A DNA stretch of 64,000 nt from Bacillus_I endophytica_A (GTDB taxonomy: Bacteria > Bacillota > Bacilli > Bacillales > Bacillaceae_H). Location of the stretch: NCBI RefSeq assembly GCF_026790145.1, contig NZ_JALAMS010000001.1:372001-436000 (forward strand). Direction: 5' to 3'. Under the pieces are notes generated by a model that had not been told where the DNA came from, searched no databases, and was given only the letters and a program-made list of their open reading frames with translations. Of the stretch, positions 16,880 through 25,141 are shown piece after piece (position 1 is the first letter of the stretch; each line of letters begins with the position of its first letter). Position numbers and translations under genes: made by a program.

Positions 16880-17508
16880 GTGGGTACGAAGAAAAGTGGC
16901 TTGAATTAGCTGCTATCAAGGATGAATTGGCAGAAAGAGACTGGTTTTTCGGCACAAGCGGTAACTTATCAATTAGAGTAACAGAAAGTCCTACAACATT
17001 TCTTGTTACAGCAAGCGGAAAAGATAAGCGCAAACGTACAAATGAAGACTTTTTACTTGTAGATCAACATGGGCTTCCTGCAGAAGAAACAGGGCTTAAA
17101 CCTTCTGCAGAAACTGTTCTCCATACGGCTATTTATGAGAAAACGAAAGCAGGATGCGTTTTGCATGTGCATACAGTTGATAACAACGTTGTTTCAGAAC
17201 TTTATGGTGATCAGGGGAAAGTTGTGTTTACAAAGCAGGAGATTATTAAAGCATTAGGACTTTGGGAAGAAGATGCAAAAGTAGAGATTCCAATCATCCC
17301 GAATTTTGCGGATTTACAAAAACTTGGAGATGTATTTAAAAAGCATATTAAGGAAGATACAGGAGCTGTATTAATTCGCAATCACGGAATCACAGTATGG
17401 GGGAAAACAGCTTTTGAAGCTAAACGTCATTTAGAAGCATATGAGTTTTTATGTAGCTATCTATTAAAACTTAAGCTTTTTGCAAAACAAATACAGTTTA
17501 CAAACTAA
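16876..17508 (+). CDS. mtnB: methylthioribulose-1-phosphate dehydratase
   Basis: Class II aldolase-type zinc enzyme that dehydrates methylthioribulose-1-phosphate to DK-MTP-1-P. The 210 residues show FFGTSGNLSIRV, the metal ligands in CVLHVHTVDNN and IRNHGITVWG. The gene order W-X-B-D is that of B. subtilis, although MtnB acts before MtnW. It starts within the mtnX stop (ATGA). Confidence 0.96.
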   Translation: MSGYEEKWLELAAIKDELAERDWFFGTSGNLSIRVTESPTTFLVTASGKDKRKRTNEDFLLVDQHGLPAEETGLKPSAETVLHTAIYEKTKAGCVLHVHTVDNNVVSELYGDQGKVVFTKQEIIKALGLWEEDAKVEIPIIPNFADLQKLGDVFKKHIKEDTGAVLIRNHGITVWGKTAFEAKRHLEAYEFLCSYLLKLKLFAKQIQFTN

Positions 17509-17520
17509 GGAGGAGAAAAC

Positions 17521-18045
17521 ATGGCAAACATTCGTTTACATAAAACAAATGAGCGCATTGAAAATCAAGAGGAAGTTGCGGAATTTTTACAAAGTCAAGA
17601 AGTAATCTATGAGAATTGGGATATTTCAAAGTTACCTCTTCATCTGCAAGAGAATTATCGTTTAAAAGAAGAAGAAAAAGAAGAGATTTTAGCAACATTT
17701 AAAGAAGAGATTGCAGACATCTCGGCTCGTCGTGGCTATAAAGCTCAGGATGTTATTTCTTTATCTGATGCAACTCCAAATCTAGATGAACTGCTAAATA
17801 ACTTTCAGCGTGAACACCATCATACAGATGATGAAGTTCGATTTATTGTAAGTGGACACGGCATTTTTGTTATCCAAGGAAAAGATGGCCACTTTTTCGA
17901 TGTTGAGCTTGAATCTGGCGATCTTATTTCCGTTCCTGAAAATATTCAGCATTACTTTACACTTATGGATGACAGAAAAGTTGTTGCAATCCGTATTTTT
18001 GTTACAACAGAAGGATGGGTACCAATCTACGCTGATACTAAATAA
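17521..18045 (+). CDS. mtnD: acireductone dioxygenase
   Basis: Metal-dependent cupin that cleaves the acireductone with O2; the Fe form gives the methionine precursor 2-oxo-4-methylthiobutyrate and formate. The 174 residues hold the metal ligands in EHHHTDDEVRFIV and a later His in ENIQHYF. AAGGAGG precedes the ATG. Last gene of the operon; a terminator follows. Confidence 0.96.
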   Translation: MANIRLHKTNERIENQEEVAEFLQSQEVIYENWDISKLPLHLQENYRLKEEEKEEILATFKEEIADISARRGYKAQDVISLSDATPNLDELLNNFQREHHHTDDEVRFIVSGHGIFVIQGKDGHFFDVELESGDLISVPENIQHYFTLMDDRKVVAIRIFVTTEGWVPIYADTK

Positions 18046-18057
18046 TATGTTCTTAAG

Positions 18058-18094
18058 GAAATGATTTCTGCAAAAATGCAGAAATCATTTTTTA
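18058..18094 (+). terminator. mtnWXBD terminator
   Basis: AAATGATTTCTGC and GCAGAAATCATTT form a perfect 13-bp stem with a six-base loop, then TTTATTT. Confidence 0.92.
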
Positions 18095-18354
18095 TTTAAG
18101 TAGGCACACTTTCCTATATAATATATTTATGTTTAGGCGGTATTTTGTGGGGTATTGTTCCAATAAATACTATCATTTTACAAAATCAAAATATACTGTT
18201 AATCTAAACAAAAGAATATAGCTATACTCTTAGTAGCTTTTCATATACGTCTTTTTGTATATCACATCTATGCTGTAACATTATGTGAATCATGTTATTT
18301 ACGACATTTGTTTTACAAAGCTGTTAAGAAGTAATGAAAAAGTTTTTTTTCTTA

Positions 18355-18384
18355 TTGCAAACCTGTTTACAATTTTAGTAGAAT
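18355..18384 (+). promoter_or_regulatory. predicted promoter of the Spo0E-like gene
   Basis: TTGCAA (18355-18360) and TAGAAT (18379-18384) are 18 bases apart, 30 bases before the start codon. The preceding AT-rich 260 bases (18095-18354) hold no gene that I can see. Confidence 0.55.
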
Positions 18385-18414
18385 TTGTAATGAAGCATAA
18401 GGGGGTTACTTTTA

Positions 18415-18669
18415 ATGGCAAGGGAGGATAAAATGTTGCAAATGTATAGTGGTGGTAAAGCAGAGGCACTGCTGGGTGAAATTTTACACAAAAGAGAAGA
18501 GATGTGTAAAATTGCTGAGCAAAAAGGTTATACACATAAAGATACCATTTTCTGCAGCCAAGAATTGGACGAGCTATTAAATAGATATCAGCGATGTCTT
18601 GAGCAAAAACAAGAAGGCAAGATGCCTTTCTTTACTATTTTACCAACGTCACTTGCTTTTTCTAAATAA
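18415..18669 (+). CDS. spo0E: Spo0E-family aspartyl-phosphate phosphatase
   Basis: Small protein that dephosphorylates Spo0A~P and so holds back sporulation. The 84 residues hold the family signature SQELDELLNRY and the preceding helix KREEMCKIAEQKGYTHKDT. AGGGGG lies ten bases before the ATG used; an in-frame ATG at 18433 also has a good site (GGGAGG), giving 78 residues. It sits where B. subtilis has spo0E, between the mtn genes and kinD. Which paralogue of the family it is cannot be told from sequence alone. Confidence 0.85.
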   Translation: MAREDKMLQMYSGGKAEALLGEILHKREEMCKIAEQKGYTHKDTIFCSQELDELLNRYQRCLEQKQEGKMPFFTILPTSLAFSK

Positions 18670-18777
18670 ATGATTTGTTTTATCGTTTTTCAACATAGAG
18701 AAGAGAAAAGCTTAACAACTAAGAGTTTATGATTATTATAGAATATACTGAGATCATTTGTATAAAAAAATGTATAT

Positions 18778-18821
18778 AAAAAGCCTGATTGAATGGATCG
18801 TAATTCAATCAGGTTTTTTAT
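18778..18821. terminator. bidirectional terminator
   Basis: AAAAGCCTGATTGAAT and ATTCAATCAGGTTTTTT pair around an eight-base loop between the spo0E-like gene and the convergent ZIP transporter gene. Confidence 0.9.
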
Positions 18822-18824
18822 AAT

Positions 18825-19556
18825 TTAAAACAAATTGATGAGCAGAATCATGGAAAGAACACCAATGATAAAAGAATGAGTGGAGGTCTGTTCATTCCCA
18901 TCTCCGTGACTTTCTGGAATTAGTTCTTTATAAATGATATAAAGCATCGCTCCTGCTGCAAAAGCAAGGCCATAGGAAACAAGAGAGTCGAAGAAAGATG
19001 TAAGATAAAAGCCAAGAAGACCCGCAACTATTTCTACAGTACCTGTTAGTGTTGCTATAATAAAAGCTTTGAAACGATTCATTTTTTGCTGCACTAAAAA
19101 TAAAGCAACAAGTAACCCTTCAGGCGCGTTTTGTAATCCAATGGCAAGCGCAATTAAGTTACCTGTGTTATCCACATCAGAAGCATAGCTAACTCCAACC
19201 GAAAGACCTTCTGGAATGTTGTGCAAAGTAATCGCTGCAACGATCAGAAAAGCTTTCTCATCAAACTGAATTCCTGTTTTTTGGTGTTCCAAATTAATAT
19301 GAGGAATATTCCGTTCAAGTAATGTTAAAGCAATGGTTCCTAACAATAATCCAATTGTTAAAGGGAGAAGACCGCCTGTTTGTAAAGACTCTGGAATAAG
19401 ACTCATTGTAGCAGCAGCTGTCATCACACCGGCTGTAAAAGCTAATAAAATATCACGCCATTTGTGTGTTAAGAGATGTTGAATGAATAAGATAGGAAGA
19501 GCTCCTAAACCTGTTGAAAGAGCTGATAAAATGCTCCCGATTAAAACTTCCTTCAT
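18825..19556 (-). CDS. ZIP-family divalent metal transporter
   Basis: Membrane importer for zinc or other divalent metals. The 243 residues form about eight hydrophobic segments; the metal path motifs HNIPEGLSVGV (TM4) and QNAPEGL (TM5) are intact, and EHQKTG gives a short histidine-containing loop between TM3 and TM4. The closest named relatives are the ZupT/GufA group. There is no Zur-type site that I can see, so the substrate is open. Confidence 0.88.
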   Translation of the reverse strand: MKEVLIGSILSALSTGLGALPILFIQHLLTHKWRDILLAFTAGVMTAAATMSLIPESLQTGGLLPLTIGLLLGTIALTLLERNIPHINLEHQKTGIQFDEKAFLIVAAITLHNIPEGLSVGVSYASDVDNTGNLIALAIGLQNAPEGLLVALFLVQQKMNRFKAFIIATLTGTVEIVAGLLGFYLTSFFDSLVSYGLAFAAGAMLYIIYKELIPESHGDGNEQTSTHSFIIGVLSMILLINLF

Positions 19557-19642
19557 AGAATGTTTAAGCTCCTTTAATAGTCGTCAATGATCATGGAGAG
19601 TCACTTTTTTACAATATGTATAAGAAGGGATATCTTGTGCTG

Positions 19643-19685
19643 TAATAAGCTATATTCAGCTCAAAGAAGGAATATAGCTTATTTA
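19643..19685 (-). terminator. hairpin after the DUF4931 gene
   Basis: AATAAGCTATATTC and GAATATAGCTTATT form a perfect 14-bp stem with a 12-base loop, directly after the minus-strand stop. The T tail is weak. Confidence 0.6.
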
Positions 19686-19687
19686 AG

Positions 19688-20461
19688 TTATTTTTTTTGA
19701 GAAAAGTACAGTTCTTGAACTTGGTGGACGACGTCTGAGAGCTTGTTAGAAACTTGAGCAATATCGTAGCCCATAAAAAGAGGAGAGGTTGAAAATCTCG
19801 GTAGGATTTTTACAACAACTTCCTTATTTTCAAGGGGATAGAAAAATAAATTATAGCTCGTACAATTTCTATGAAAATGATGTAATACATAGTGAACCGC
19901 CGTTTGTAGCAAATCAGCAAATATTGTTTGTTCTCCGCCTTGTTTTAAACGAACATTAAATTCGAAAAAACCAACTCTTGGGAGAGTAGAAAGGTTAAAT
20001 ATTACCCCGTTTTCCTCATGAATAGTTAATCCTTCGAACTGTCGCTCGTCTAATTTTCTATATGCATCAACATTTTTAAGTCCTACAATTTGCATGTGTG
20101 GATGACGCAAAGAACCTCCAGACATAGGACCATGGTTTTTGAAAAACAGAGCAGATTTATATTGGCTATTTTCCTGCATTTCTTTCCACTTTTTCAACGC
20201 AAAGTCGATGAGCTTATGAAGGTGTTCTTTTGAATATAAAGAAAGCTCTGAGGTGCATTTATCTGTTTCAATAATGACGGTTTGAAATGCATCTTGTAAA
20301 ACCGGATACTTGTTCTCAAGCCAAATAATGGAGTCTTTTTGATCCATAATGTGAGTGAGAGCTTCTACATTACAAAATGGACAAGGATTTTGTCGGTTAA
20401 CAATTGTTTCAGGTTTTTGTTTTCCAATAGATGAATCAAAAATAAGATGTGTTCGTGTCAT
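19688..20461 (-). CDS. DUF4931 protein, GalT/HIT-like fold
   Basis: A 257-residue protein with the signs of the HIT/galactose-1-phosphate uridylyltransferase superfamily: CPFC near residue 27 as a zinc knuckle, NKYPVL, and a catalytic-type block SLRHPHMQIVGL. I take it as the DUF4931 group found across Bacillus, whose function is not known to me. The HxHxQ motif suggests nucleotidyl transfer or hydrolysis. It lies alone between the ZIP gene and the KinD-like kinase. Confidence 0.7.
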   Translation of the reverse strand: MTRTHLIFDSSIGKQKPETIVNRQNPCPFCNVEALTHIMDQKDSIIWLENKYPVLQDAFQTVIIETDKCTSELSLYSKEHLHKLIDFALKKWKEMQENSQYKSALFFKNHGPMSGGSLRHPHMQIVGLKNVDAYRKLDERQFEGLTIHEENGVIFNLSTLPRVGFFEFNVRLKQGGEQTIFADLLQTAVHYVLHHFHRNCTSYNLFFYPLENKEVVVKILPRFSTSPLFMGYDIAQVSNKLSDVVHQVQELYFSQKK

Positions 20462-20537
20462 ATTTTCACCACTAACCTATACATAGATTTCTTTTATTAT
20501 CGCAAATGAGAGAGTAAAACGAAAGCAACATGAATTT

Positions 20538-22064
20538 TTAGCTTTCGGTATGCTCTGTTTGAATTGGGATTGTGACAATAACATTTGTTCCTTTTCCTAC
20601 TGTACTATCGATTTCAATTGTCCCATCAATAGCTTCAATAATTCGTTTGCAAACAACAAGTCCAAGTCCTGTCCCTGTATCTTTCATCGTAAAGAAAGGA
20701 TGAAAAATTTTTGAAAGCATTTCTTTTGATATCCCAGTCCCTGTATCTTGGACATGCAAAATGGCAACTTCTTGTCTTTCGGAAAGAGAAAGGGTTAATG
20801 TTCCTCCCTCTGGCATTGAATCTAAGGCATTTTTTGCTAAATTCAGAACAACTTGTTTTAAATGATCTCTTGTACAAAGAACATAAAGAGGCTCTAGGGG
20901 AAGAGTTGTTATGACCTCGATATTATGTAAGTTGGCTTCTGATTTTATAATAGGTGTAACATCGGATAGTATTTGTTGTAGGTGATAGTATCCTTGTTTT
21001 TCTACGACAGGTTTCCCAAGAATAAGAAATTCGCTAACAATTTCATTGATTCGTTCAATTTCTGTTTGAATAACTGAAAAATAAAACTGATCTTGTTCTC
21101 CTTTATGTTTTTCGCTTAAAAGGGCCACAAGACCTTTAATTCCTGTTAAGGGATTACGGATTTCATGTGCAGTACTTGCTGCAAGAGTTCCAACAAGTTC
21201 AAGTTTTTGAGCTTCATTTTGGATTCTTTCTTGAAGCGCCTGTCTTTTTAGCATCCTAATTCTAAAATTTAAAAAAAGAACGCTCATTACAATAAAAGAA
21301 CCAAAAAAGGAAAAAGCAAAGAATGGGCCAAAGGTTCCTTGGTTAACATTAGAAGTAGCTACAGAAACTGTCCACGGTACTCGCTCAAGCTGGGTATCTA
21401 TTGTTGTTTTATGTTCGGTTTTTAGGTCTTTCCCTGTATGAAAAATTTCTTTATTGTTTTCATCAAGCAGTTTCACACTTTCATCTGGTGTAAGCTCTTC
21501 TAAAACGGTTGCTACATACCGAACACGCAAATTTGCTGCGATTACAGCTTTAATTTCTCCTTGATCATTAAGTAATGGAGTAGCAATTGTAATAATATAT
21601 CGGCCTGTTGTTGGCTCGTAATATGCATTTGAAATCGTTGTATTTCTAGTTTCTAGGAGTTCTTTGAAAAAGGGATGATCACTTATATTAAAAGGTTGCA
21701 GCAGAGCATTTGAACCAAACTTTGTATTTCCATCTACATCGTAATAGTAAATACCGGATAACCTTGCGTCCTTCTGCTGGGCTCTTTCAAAGATAGCTTG
21801 AAGCTGTTCAAAAGACTGATCTTCAGCATAAGAAGAGATTGCCATTGTTTCAATACTCGTAATAATTTCACTAATAAAGCGATCTACGTAATTTTTATGC
21901 AGAGATGCAATATGAAGCGCTTGTTTTGTTTCTTGTTCTTGTAAAACGTTTATCCGCCATTGGGTTGCAACTGTACTGATAAGAAGAGAAGGTATTAATA
22001 CAATGACTAAATATAAAAGTAAATGAGACGTTCGCCATTTAGAAAAAAGTGATCGAAGTATCAA
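20538..22064 (-). CDS. kinD: membrane sensor histidine kinase, KinD-like
   Basis: Likely Spo0 phosphorelay kinase. The 508 residues have an N-terminal membrane segment (about 15-35), a large extracytoplasmic double-Cache-type sensor (with DARLSGIYYYDVDGNTKFG and TGRYIITIATPLL), a second membrane segment near 240-262, HisKA with TAAHEIRNPLTGIKG (His about 300), and a HATPase domain. B. subtilis KinD is 506 residues with the same plan and lies in the same place next to mhqR. The ligand sensed cannot be read from the sequence. Confidence 0.85.
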   Translation of the reverse strand: MILRSLFSKWRTSHLLLYLVIVLIPSLLISTVATQWRINVLQEQETKQALHIASLHKNYVDRFISEIITSIETMAISSYAEDQSFEQLQAIFERAQQKDARLSGIYYYDVDGNTKFGSNALLQPFNISDHPFFKELLETRNTTISNAYYEPTTGRYIITIATPLLNDQGEIKAVIAANLRVRYVATVLEELTPDESVKLLDENNKEIFHTGKDLKTEHKTTIDTQLERVPWTVSVATSNVNQGTFGPFFAFSFFGSFIVMSVLFLNFRIRMLKRQALQERIQNEAQKLELVGTLAASTAHEIRNPLTGIKGLVALLSEKHKGEQDQFYFSVIQTEIERINEIVSEFLILGKPVVEKQGYYHLQQILSDVTPIIKSEANLHNIEVITTLPLEPLYVLCTRDHLKQVVLNLAKNALDSMPEGGTLTLSLSERQEVAILHVQDTGTGISKEMLSKIFHPFFTMKDTGTGLGLVVCKRIIEAIDGTIEIDSTVGKGTNVIVTIPIQTEHTES

Positions 22065-22241
22065 ACTCGAATAGCTCCTTTATACATTATCCATTTCTTG
22101 ATTATATCAAATGAAAAAGAGTAAAACTATCTTTGTATACGTTTCATAAGAGTAGGAAGAGGAGAAAATTTCTTGTGTAATGGATATTAAAGGTAAATGG
22201 AAAGCTAAGAGAAGAAAGTAGAATAAATTGTAAGGTAAGGT

Positions 22242-22291
22242 TTGACAAATAAATTTCTAATTTAGTATGATTATATCTTGAAGTTGAGATA
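22242..22291 (+). promoter_or_regulatory. mhqR promoter with MhqR-type operator
   Basis: TTGACA (22242-22247) and TATGAT (22266-22271), 18 bases apart, are followed at once by TATCTTGAAGTTGAGATA (22274-22291), an imperfect inverted repeat of the TATCTCgAAttCGAGATA type known for MhqR. The position over the start site predicts autorepression. Confidence 0.75.
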
Positions 22292-22311
22292 AATAGAGGG
22301 TGAGTTTAGAG

Positions 22312-22770
22312 ATGGGAAATGAATTAACAAATAAAGAGCTTGACCAATCGTTAAAGCTTTTTATCGTTTTATCTAGAGCAAGTAGATCAATAAATGATCA
22401 AGTGCAACACATTATTCAAGGTTATGGTATGAATCCAACAGAGTTTGCGGTATTAGAACTTCTTTATCATAAAGGAGGGCAGCCACTTCAACAAATAGGA
22501 GGAAAAATTTTATTAGCTAGCGGTAGTATTACCTATGTTGTAGATAAGTTAGAAAAGAAGGGGTTTTTAAAACGTGTAGCATGTCCAACAGATAGACGTG
22601 TTACATATGCAGAAATTACCGATGAAGGTAAGGAGATTATTGAAGATATTTTTAAACCTCATGCTGAAAGAATCCATGAACTTTTCAATCCTTTATCACA
22701 AGATGAAAAAGAGACTGCTATTGAGCTTTTAAAAAAGGTAGGACTTCACGCAAGTTCTTTTCATAAATAA
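22312..22770 (+). CDS. mhqR: MarR-family regulator, MhqR-like
   Basis: Winged-helix repressor, expected to control resistance to hydroquinones and other electrophiles. The start at ATG 22312 (152 residues) has GAGGGTG about nine bases upstream; the GTG at 22300 lacks a site. The winged helix spans about residues 40-115 with QIGGKILLASGSITYVVDKLEKKGFLKR and CPTDRRVTYAEIT. Placement between kinD and clpE matches B. subtilis mhqR. Its target dioxygenase and reductase genes are not in the window. Confidence 0.82.
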   Translation: MGNELTNKELDQSLKLFIVLSRASRSINDQVQHIIQGYGMNPTEFAVLELLYHKGGQPLQQIGGKILLASGSITYVVDKLEKKGFLKRVACPTDRRVTYAEITDEGKEIIEDIFKPHAERIHELFNPLSQDEKETAIELLKKVGLHASSFHK

Positions 22771-22796
22771 AAAGACGCTAGTTTTAGCGCCTTTTT
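22769..22796. terminator. bidirectional terminator between mhqR and the third kinase
   Basis: AAAAAGaCGCTA and TAGCGcCTTTTT pair with one non-canonical position (a G-U pair when read on the minus strand). It touches both stop codons. Confidence 0.8.
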
Positions 22797-24399
22797 ACTG
22801 TGAAATATTTATAACAGGTAAACGAACTCTTACTGTTGTTCCTTCATTTATTTTTGAATCATAAATGACAAATGATCCTTGATGTTGATGAAGAATATTT
22901 TGAATAATGACAAGTCCAAGCCCTGTGCCTTTTTCTTTTGTTGTGAAAAAGGGTTCTTGAATTTTAGAAAGAAGGGCTTTGGAAATTCCAACTCCGTTAT
23001 CTTTAATAAATATATCCACAAAGCCATCTTCTGTAGTCTTTGGGGTGATGACGATTTTCCCTCCGTTAGGCATAGCTTCAAGCGAGTTTTTGAGCAAATT
23101 GATAAAAACTTGTTTAAGCTGATTTGTGTCTCCTTGAATATAAGCAGGTTCTTGAAATGGTTCAAGAGAGATTGAAATATTATTTAAAGCACCTTCTGTT
23201 TTAAACAGAAGAGTAACATCTGACAATACTTTTTCAAGAAGGCCAATTTCCATATGAAGGGACTGAGGCTTTGCAAGCAAAAGAAATTCTCCTACGATAT
23301 CATTAATTCGCTTTAATTCTGAGAGCATAATTGTTGTATATGTTCTATGCTTTGAATCTGTCTCATGAATAAGCTGAATAAACCCGTTCAAGGATGTGAG
23401 CGGATTACGTACCTCATGTGCTACTCCAGCAGCCATTTCTCCAGCTAAGACAAGCTTATCACGCTGTCTTAAAAGTTCTTCTGTTGCTTTCCTTTCCGTA
23501 ATATCCCGACAAATCTCAGAAAGAGCAATCACCTTCCCAAACTGGTCATAAATGGGAGATATCGTAATCTCTACATGGATGAGCGTTCCATCTTTACACA
23601 TGTCGACGGTTTCAAATCCGATGATTCGTTCTCCATTTTCAACACGACAAAAGCGCTGCTTCGCTTCTTTTATGTGTGTTCTCGGAATAGAAGGGAGAAA
23701 CTCCCCTAAAATATCTTCTTTTTTCCATCCATAAATGCGTTCATAAGCCGGATTTACGTTAATAACGTTTCCTAATAAGTCTACAACAACCATTGCGTCA
23801 TTGTTATACATAAAAAAAGCTTGAAAATGCTCTTGTGCTGAGTGAAGCGCTTCCTCTTTCTCTTTGACTTCGCTAAATACTTTTAACCATAGTCGATTGG
23901 TAAAACGAGCATAGTATCCATATAAAATAGCTGAAAATATGATAAATAGAATGAAATAAATAACATCAAACTTTGTCATGGATTCTACTATGATAGAAAA
24001 CTGAGTTGTATAAAAGTATCCGAGTAACAAAATGGATGCAATTGATGACAAAACGATTAATTTTCCATCTTGATAAAAGAAGCAAATCATAATGCCGAGT
24101 AGTAGAAAAAGGTAATTTACCAAAGAAGGGTTAGACATAATCAGATATACGATATAAATATAAAATGCTGTAATGATGCTATACATTGTTATCGCATGAT
24201 TTTTACAATAGAGAATAAGTGCAGATAATGGAATAAGCAAACATAATCCCACAATTGCTGAAAATCCAATAAAAGTATACACAACCTCCACTTTCGAATT
24301 AACAGTAAAAATGGCAATAAGATCTGCCATAAAGAAGAACCACAATAACTTTACTAAAATCGTATTCCGATTTTGGATCAACTTCATACTTTCTGACAT
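22795..24399 (-). CDS. membrane sensor histidine kinase with PAS domain
   Basis: I start this at MSESMKLIQNRN (534 residues), which has GAAAGG upstream; the frame opens 51 bases earlier without a site. Six or so hydrophobic segments fill residues 15-180, then a PAS domain (about 195-310), HisKA with GVAHEVRNPLTSLNG (His about 328) and a HATPase domain ending GTGLGLVIIQNIL. Polytopic input plus PAS is the plan of the B. subtilis KinB/KinC type, so a phosphorelay kinase is likely, but I cannot say which. Two perfect Spo0A-type boxes lie upstream. It has no partner response regulator nearby, as expected for an orphan sporulation kinase. Confidence 0.8.
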   Translation of the reverse strand: MSESMKLIQNRNTILVKLLWFFFMADLIAIFTVNSKVEVVYTFIGFSAIVGLCLLIPLSALILYCKNHAITMYSIITAFYIYIVYLIMSNPSLVNYLFLLLGIMICFFYQDGKLIVLSSIASILLLGYFYTTQFSIIVESMTKFDVIYFILFIIFSAILYGYYARFTNRLWLKVFSEVKEKEEALHSAQEHFQAFFMYNNDAMVVVDLLGNVINVNPAYERIYGWKKEDILGEFLPSIPRTHIKEAKQRFCRVENGERIIGFETVDMCKDGTLIHVEITISPIYDQFGKVIALSEICRDITERKATEELLRQRDKLVLAGEMAAGVAHEVRNPLTSLNGFIQLIHETDSKHRTYTTIMLSELKRINDIVGEFLLLAKPQSLHMEIGLLEKVLSDVTLLFKTEGALNNISISLEPFQEPAYIQGDTNQLKQVFINLLKNSLEAMPNGGKIVITPKTTEDGFVDIFIKDNGVGISKALLSKIQEPFFTTKEKGTGLGLVIIQNILHQHQGSFVIYDSKINEGTTVRVRLPVINISQ

Positions 24400-24422
24400 C
24401 CTACATCGACCTTTCACAAATA

Positions 24423-24430
24423 TTCGACAA
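24423..24430 (-). promoter_or_regulatory. Spo0A-type box upstream of the third kinase
   Basis: TTGTCGAA on the minus strand matches the 0A-box core exactly and lies 24 bases before the kinase start codon. A second copy is at 24630-24637. Confidence 0.5.
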
Positions 24431-24629
24431 ATGTTTAACATTCCCATCATACCATAATAAAGGACAAGTTTTGATAAAGTTAAAAAAAACGACGTAAAAA
24501 ATATAATAGATTTTTTCTAATTGTTAAGATTGTTAAGAAAGACAGCTCTATTTTCCTATGTAGTGTAGACACAACGTAAATGAATGAAGAAGCTGTAAAG
24601 ATTGAATGATAAAATGGTAAAATACTCCT

Positions 24630-24637
24630 TTCGACAA
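24630..24637 (-). promoter_or_regulatory. second Spo0A-type box
   Basis: Another exact TTGTCGAA on the minus strand, 207 bases from the first, and 83 bases upstream of the divergent lipoprotein gene. The rest of the 24400-24719 gap is AT-rich and holds no gene that I can see. Confidence 0.45.
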
Positions 24638-24719
24638 AGAGAATTATATATAATTTCTGTAGGGCGGACAACTTATCATGTATTGCCCAAAATCTGAATT
24701 AGAAAAGGGGAGCTTGCAT

Positions 24720-25100
24720 ATGAAAAACAAAGGTTTGTTAATCAAATTAGTTGGTTCTGCTTTAGCTCTAACGCTTGTGACAGCTTGTAATGCAAATGGA
24801 GAAGACGAAACGGAAAACAACACAGACAACACTGAAGAAACAGAAACAAGCGGTACTGGCGAAGATACTTCTGGTACAGAAGAGGAGACTTCAACAGAGG
24901 AAGATGCGTCAACAGAAGAGGATGCTTCTACTGAGGAAGAAACTTCCACAGATGATAGCACTTCTACAGAAGAGGAGCCGGCTGCAGATGATGCAACAGA
25001 TGATGCAACAGATGATGCGGCTGAAACTGAAGAAGGAAATACAGATGATAATAGTGATGATCAAACTGAAGGTGAAGACAACGCAGACGATCAGCAATAA
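24720..25100 (+). CDS. acidic low-complexity lipoprotein
   Basis: 126 residues. The N-terminus MKNKGLLIKLVGSALALT is a lipoprotein signal with lipobox LVTAC, so Cys23 should be lipidated and the protein anchored on the outer face of the membrane. All the rest is built from Glu, Asp, Thr and Ser, with near-repeats TEEDAS, TEEDAS, TEEETS and TDDATDDATDDA, and no folded domain. AAAAGGGGAG precedes the ATG. The tail is strongly negative and may bind cations or act as a spacer in the wall; this is inference. No family recognised. Confidence 0.8.
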   Translation: MKNKGLLIKLVGSALALTLVTACNANGEDETENNTDNTEETETSGTGEDTSGTEEETSTEEDASTEEDASTEEETSTDDSTSTEEEPAADDATDDATDDAAETEEGNTDDNSDDQTEGEDNADDQQ

Positions 25101-25103
25101 AAT

Positions 25104-25139
25104 AAAAAAATCCCCTCTTAGCTAAGAGGGGATTTTTTT
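25104..25139. terminator. bidirectional terminator between the lipoprotein gene and clpE
   Basis: AAATCCCCTCTTA and TAAGAGGGGATTT form a nearly loopless palindrome with long A and T runs on both sides. Confidence 0.92.
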
Positions 25140-25141
25140 AT

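Noticed and set aside
18243..18262. Short inverted repeat ATATAC..GTATAT before the Spo0E-like gene.
   Set aside because: AT-rich six-base arms in a very AT-rich region, expected by chance.
24790..25125. A 111-codon frame in the +1 frame of the lipoprotein gene, Lys/Gln-rich.
   Set aside because: It is a shadow of the repetitive Glu/Asp codons; no ribosome binding site, and the lipoprotein frame has a signal peptide and lipobox.
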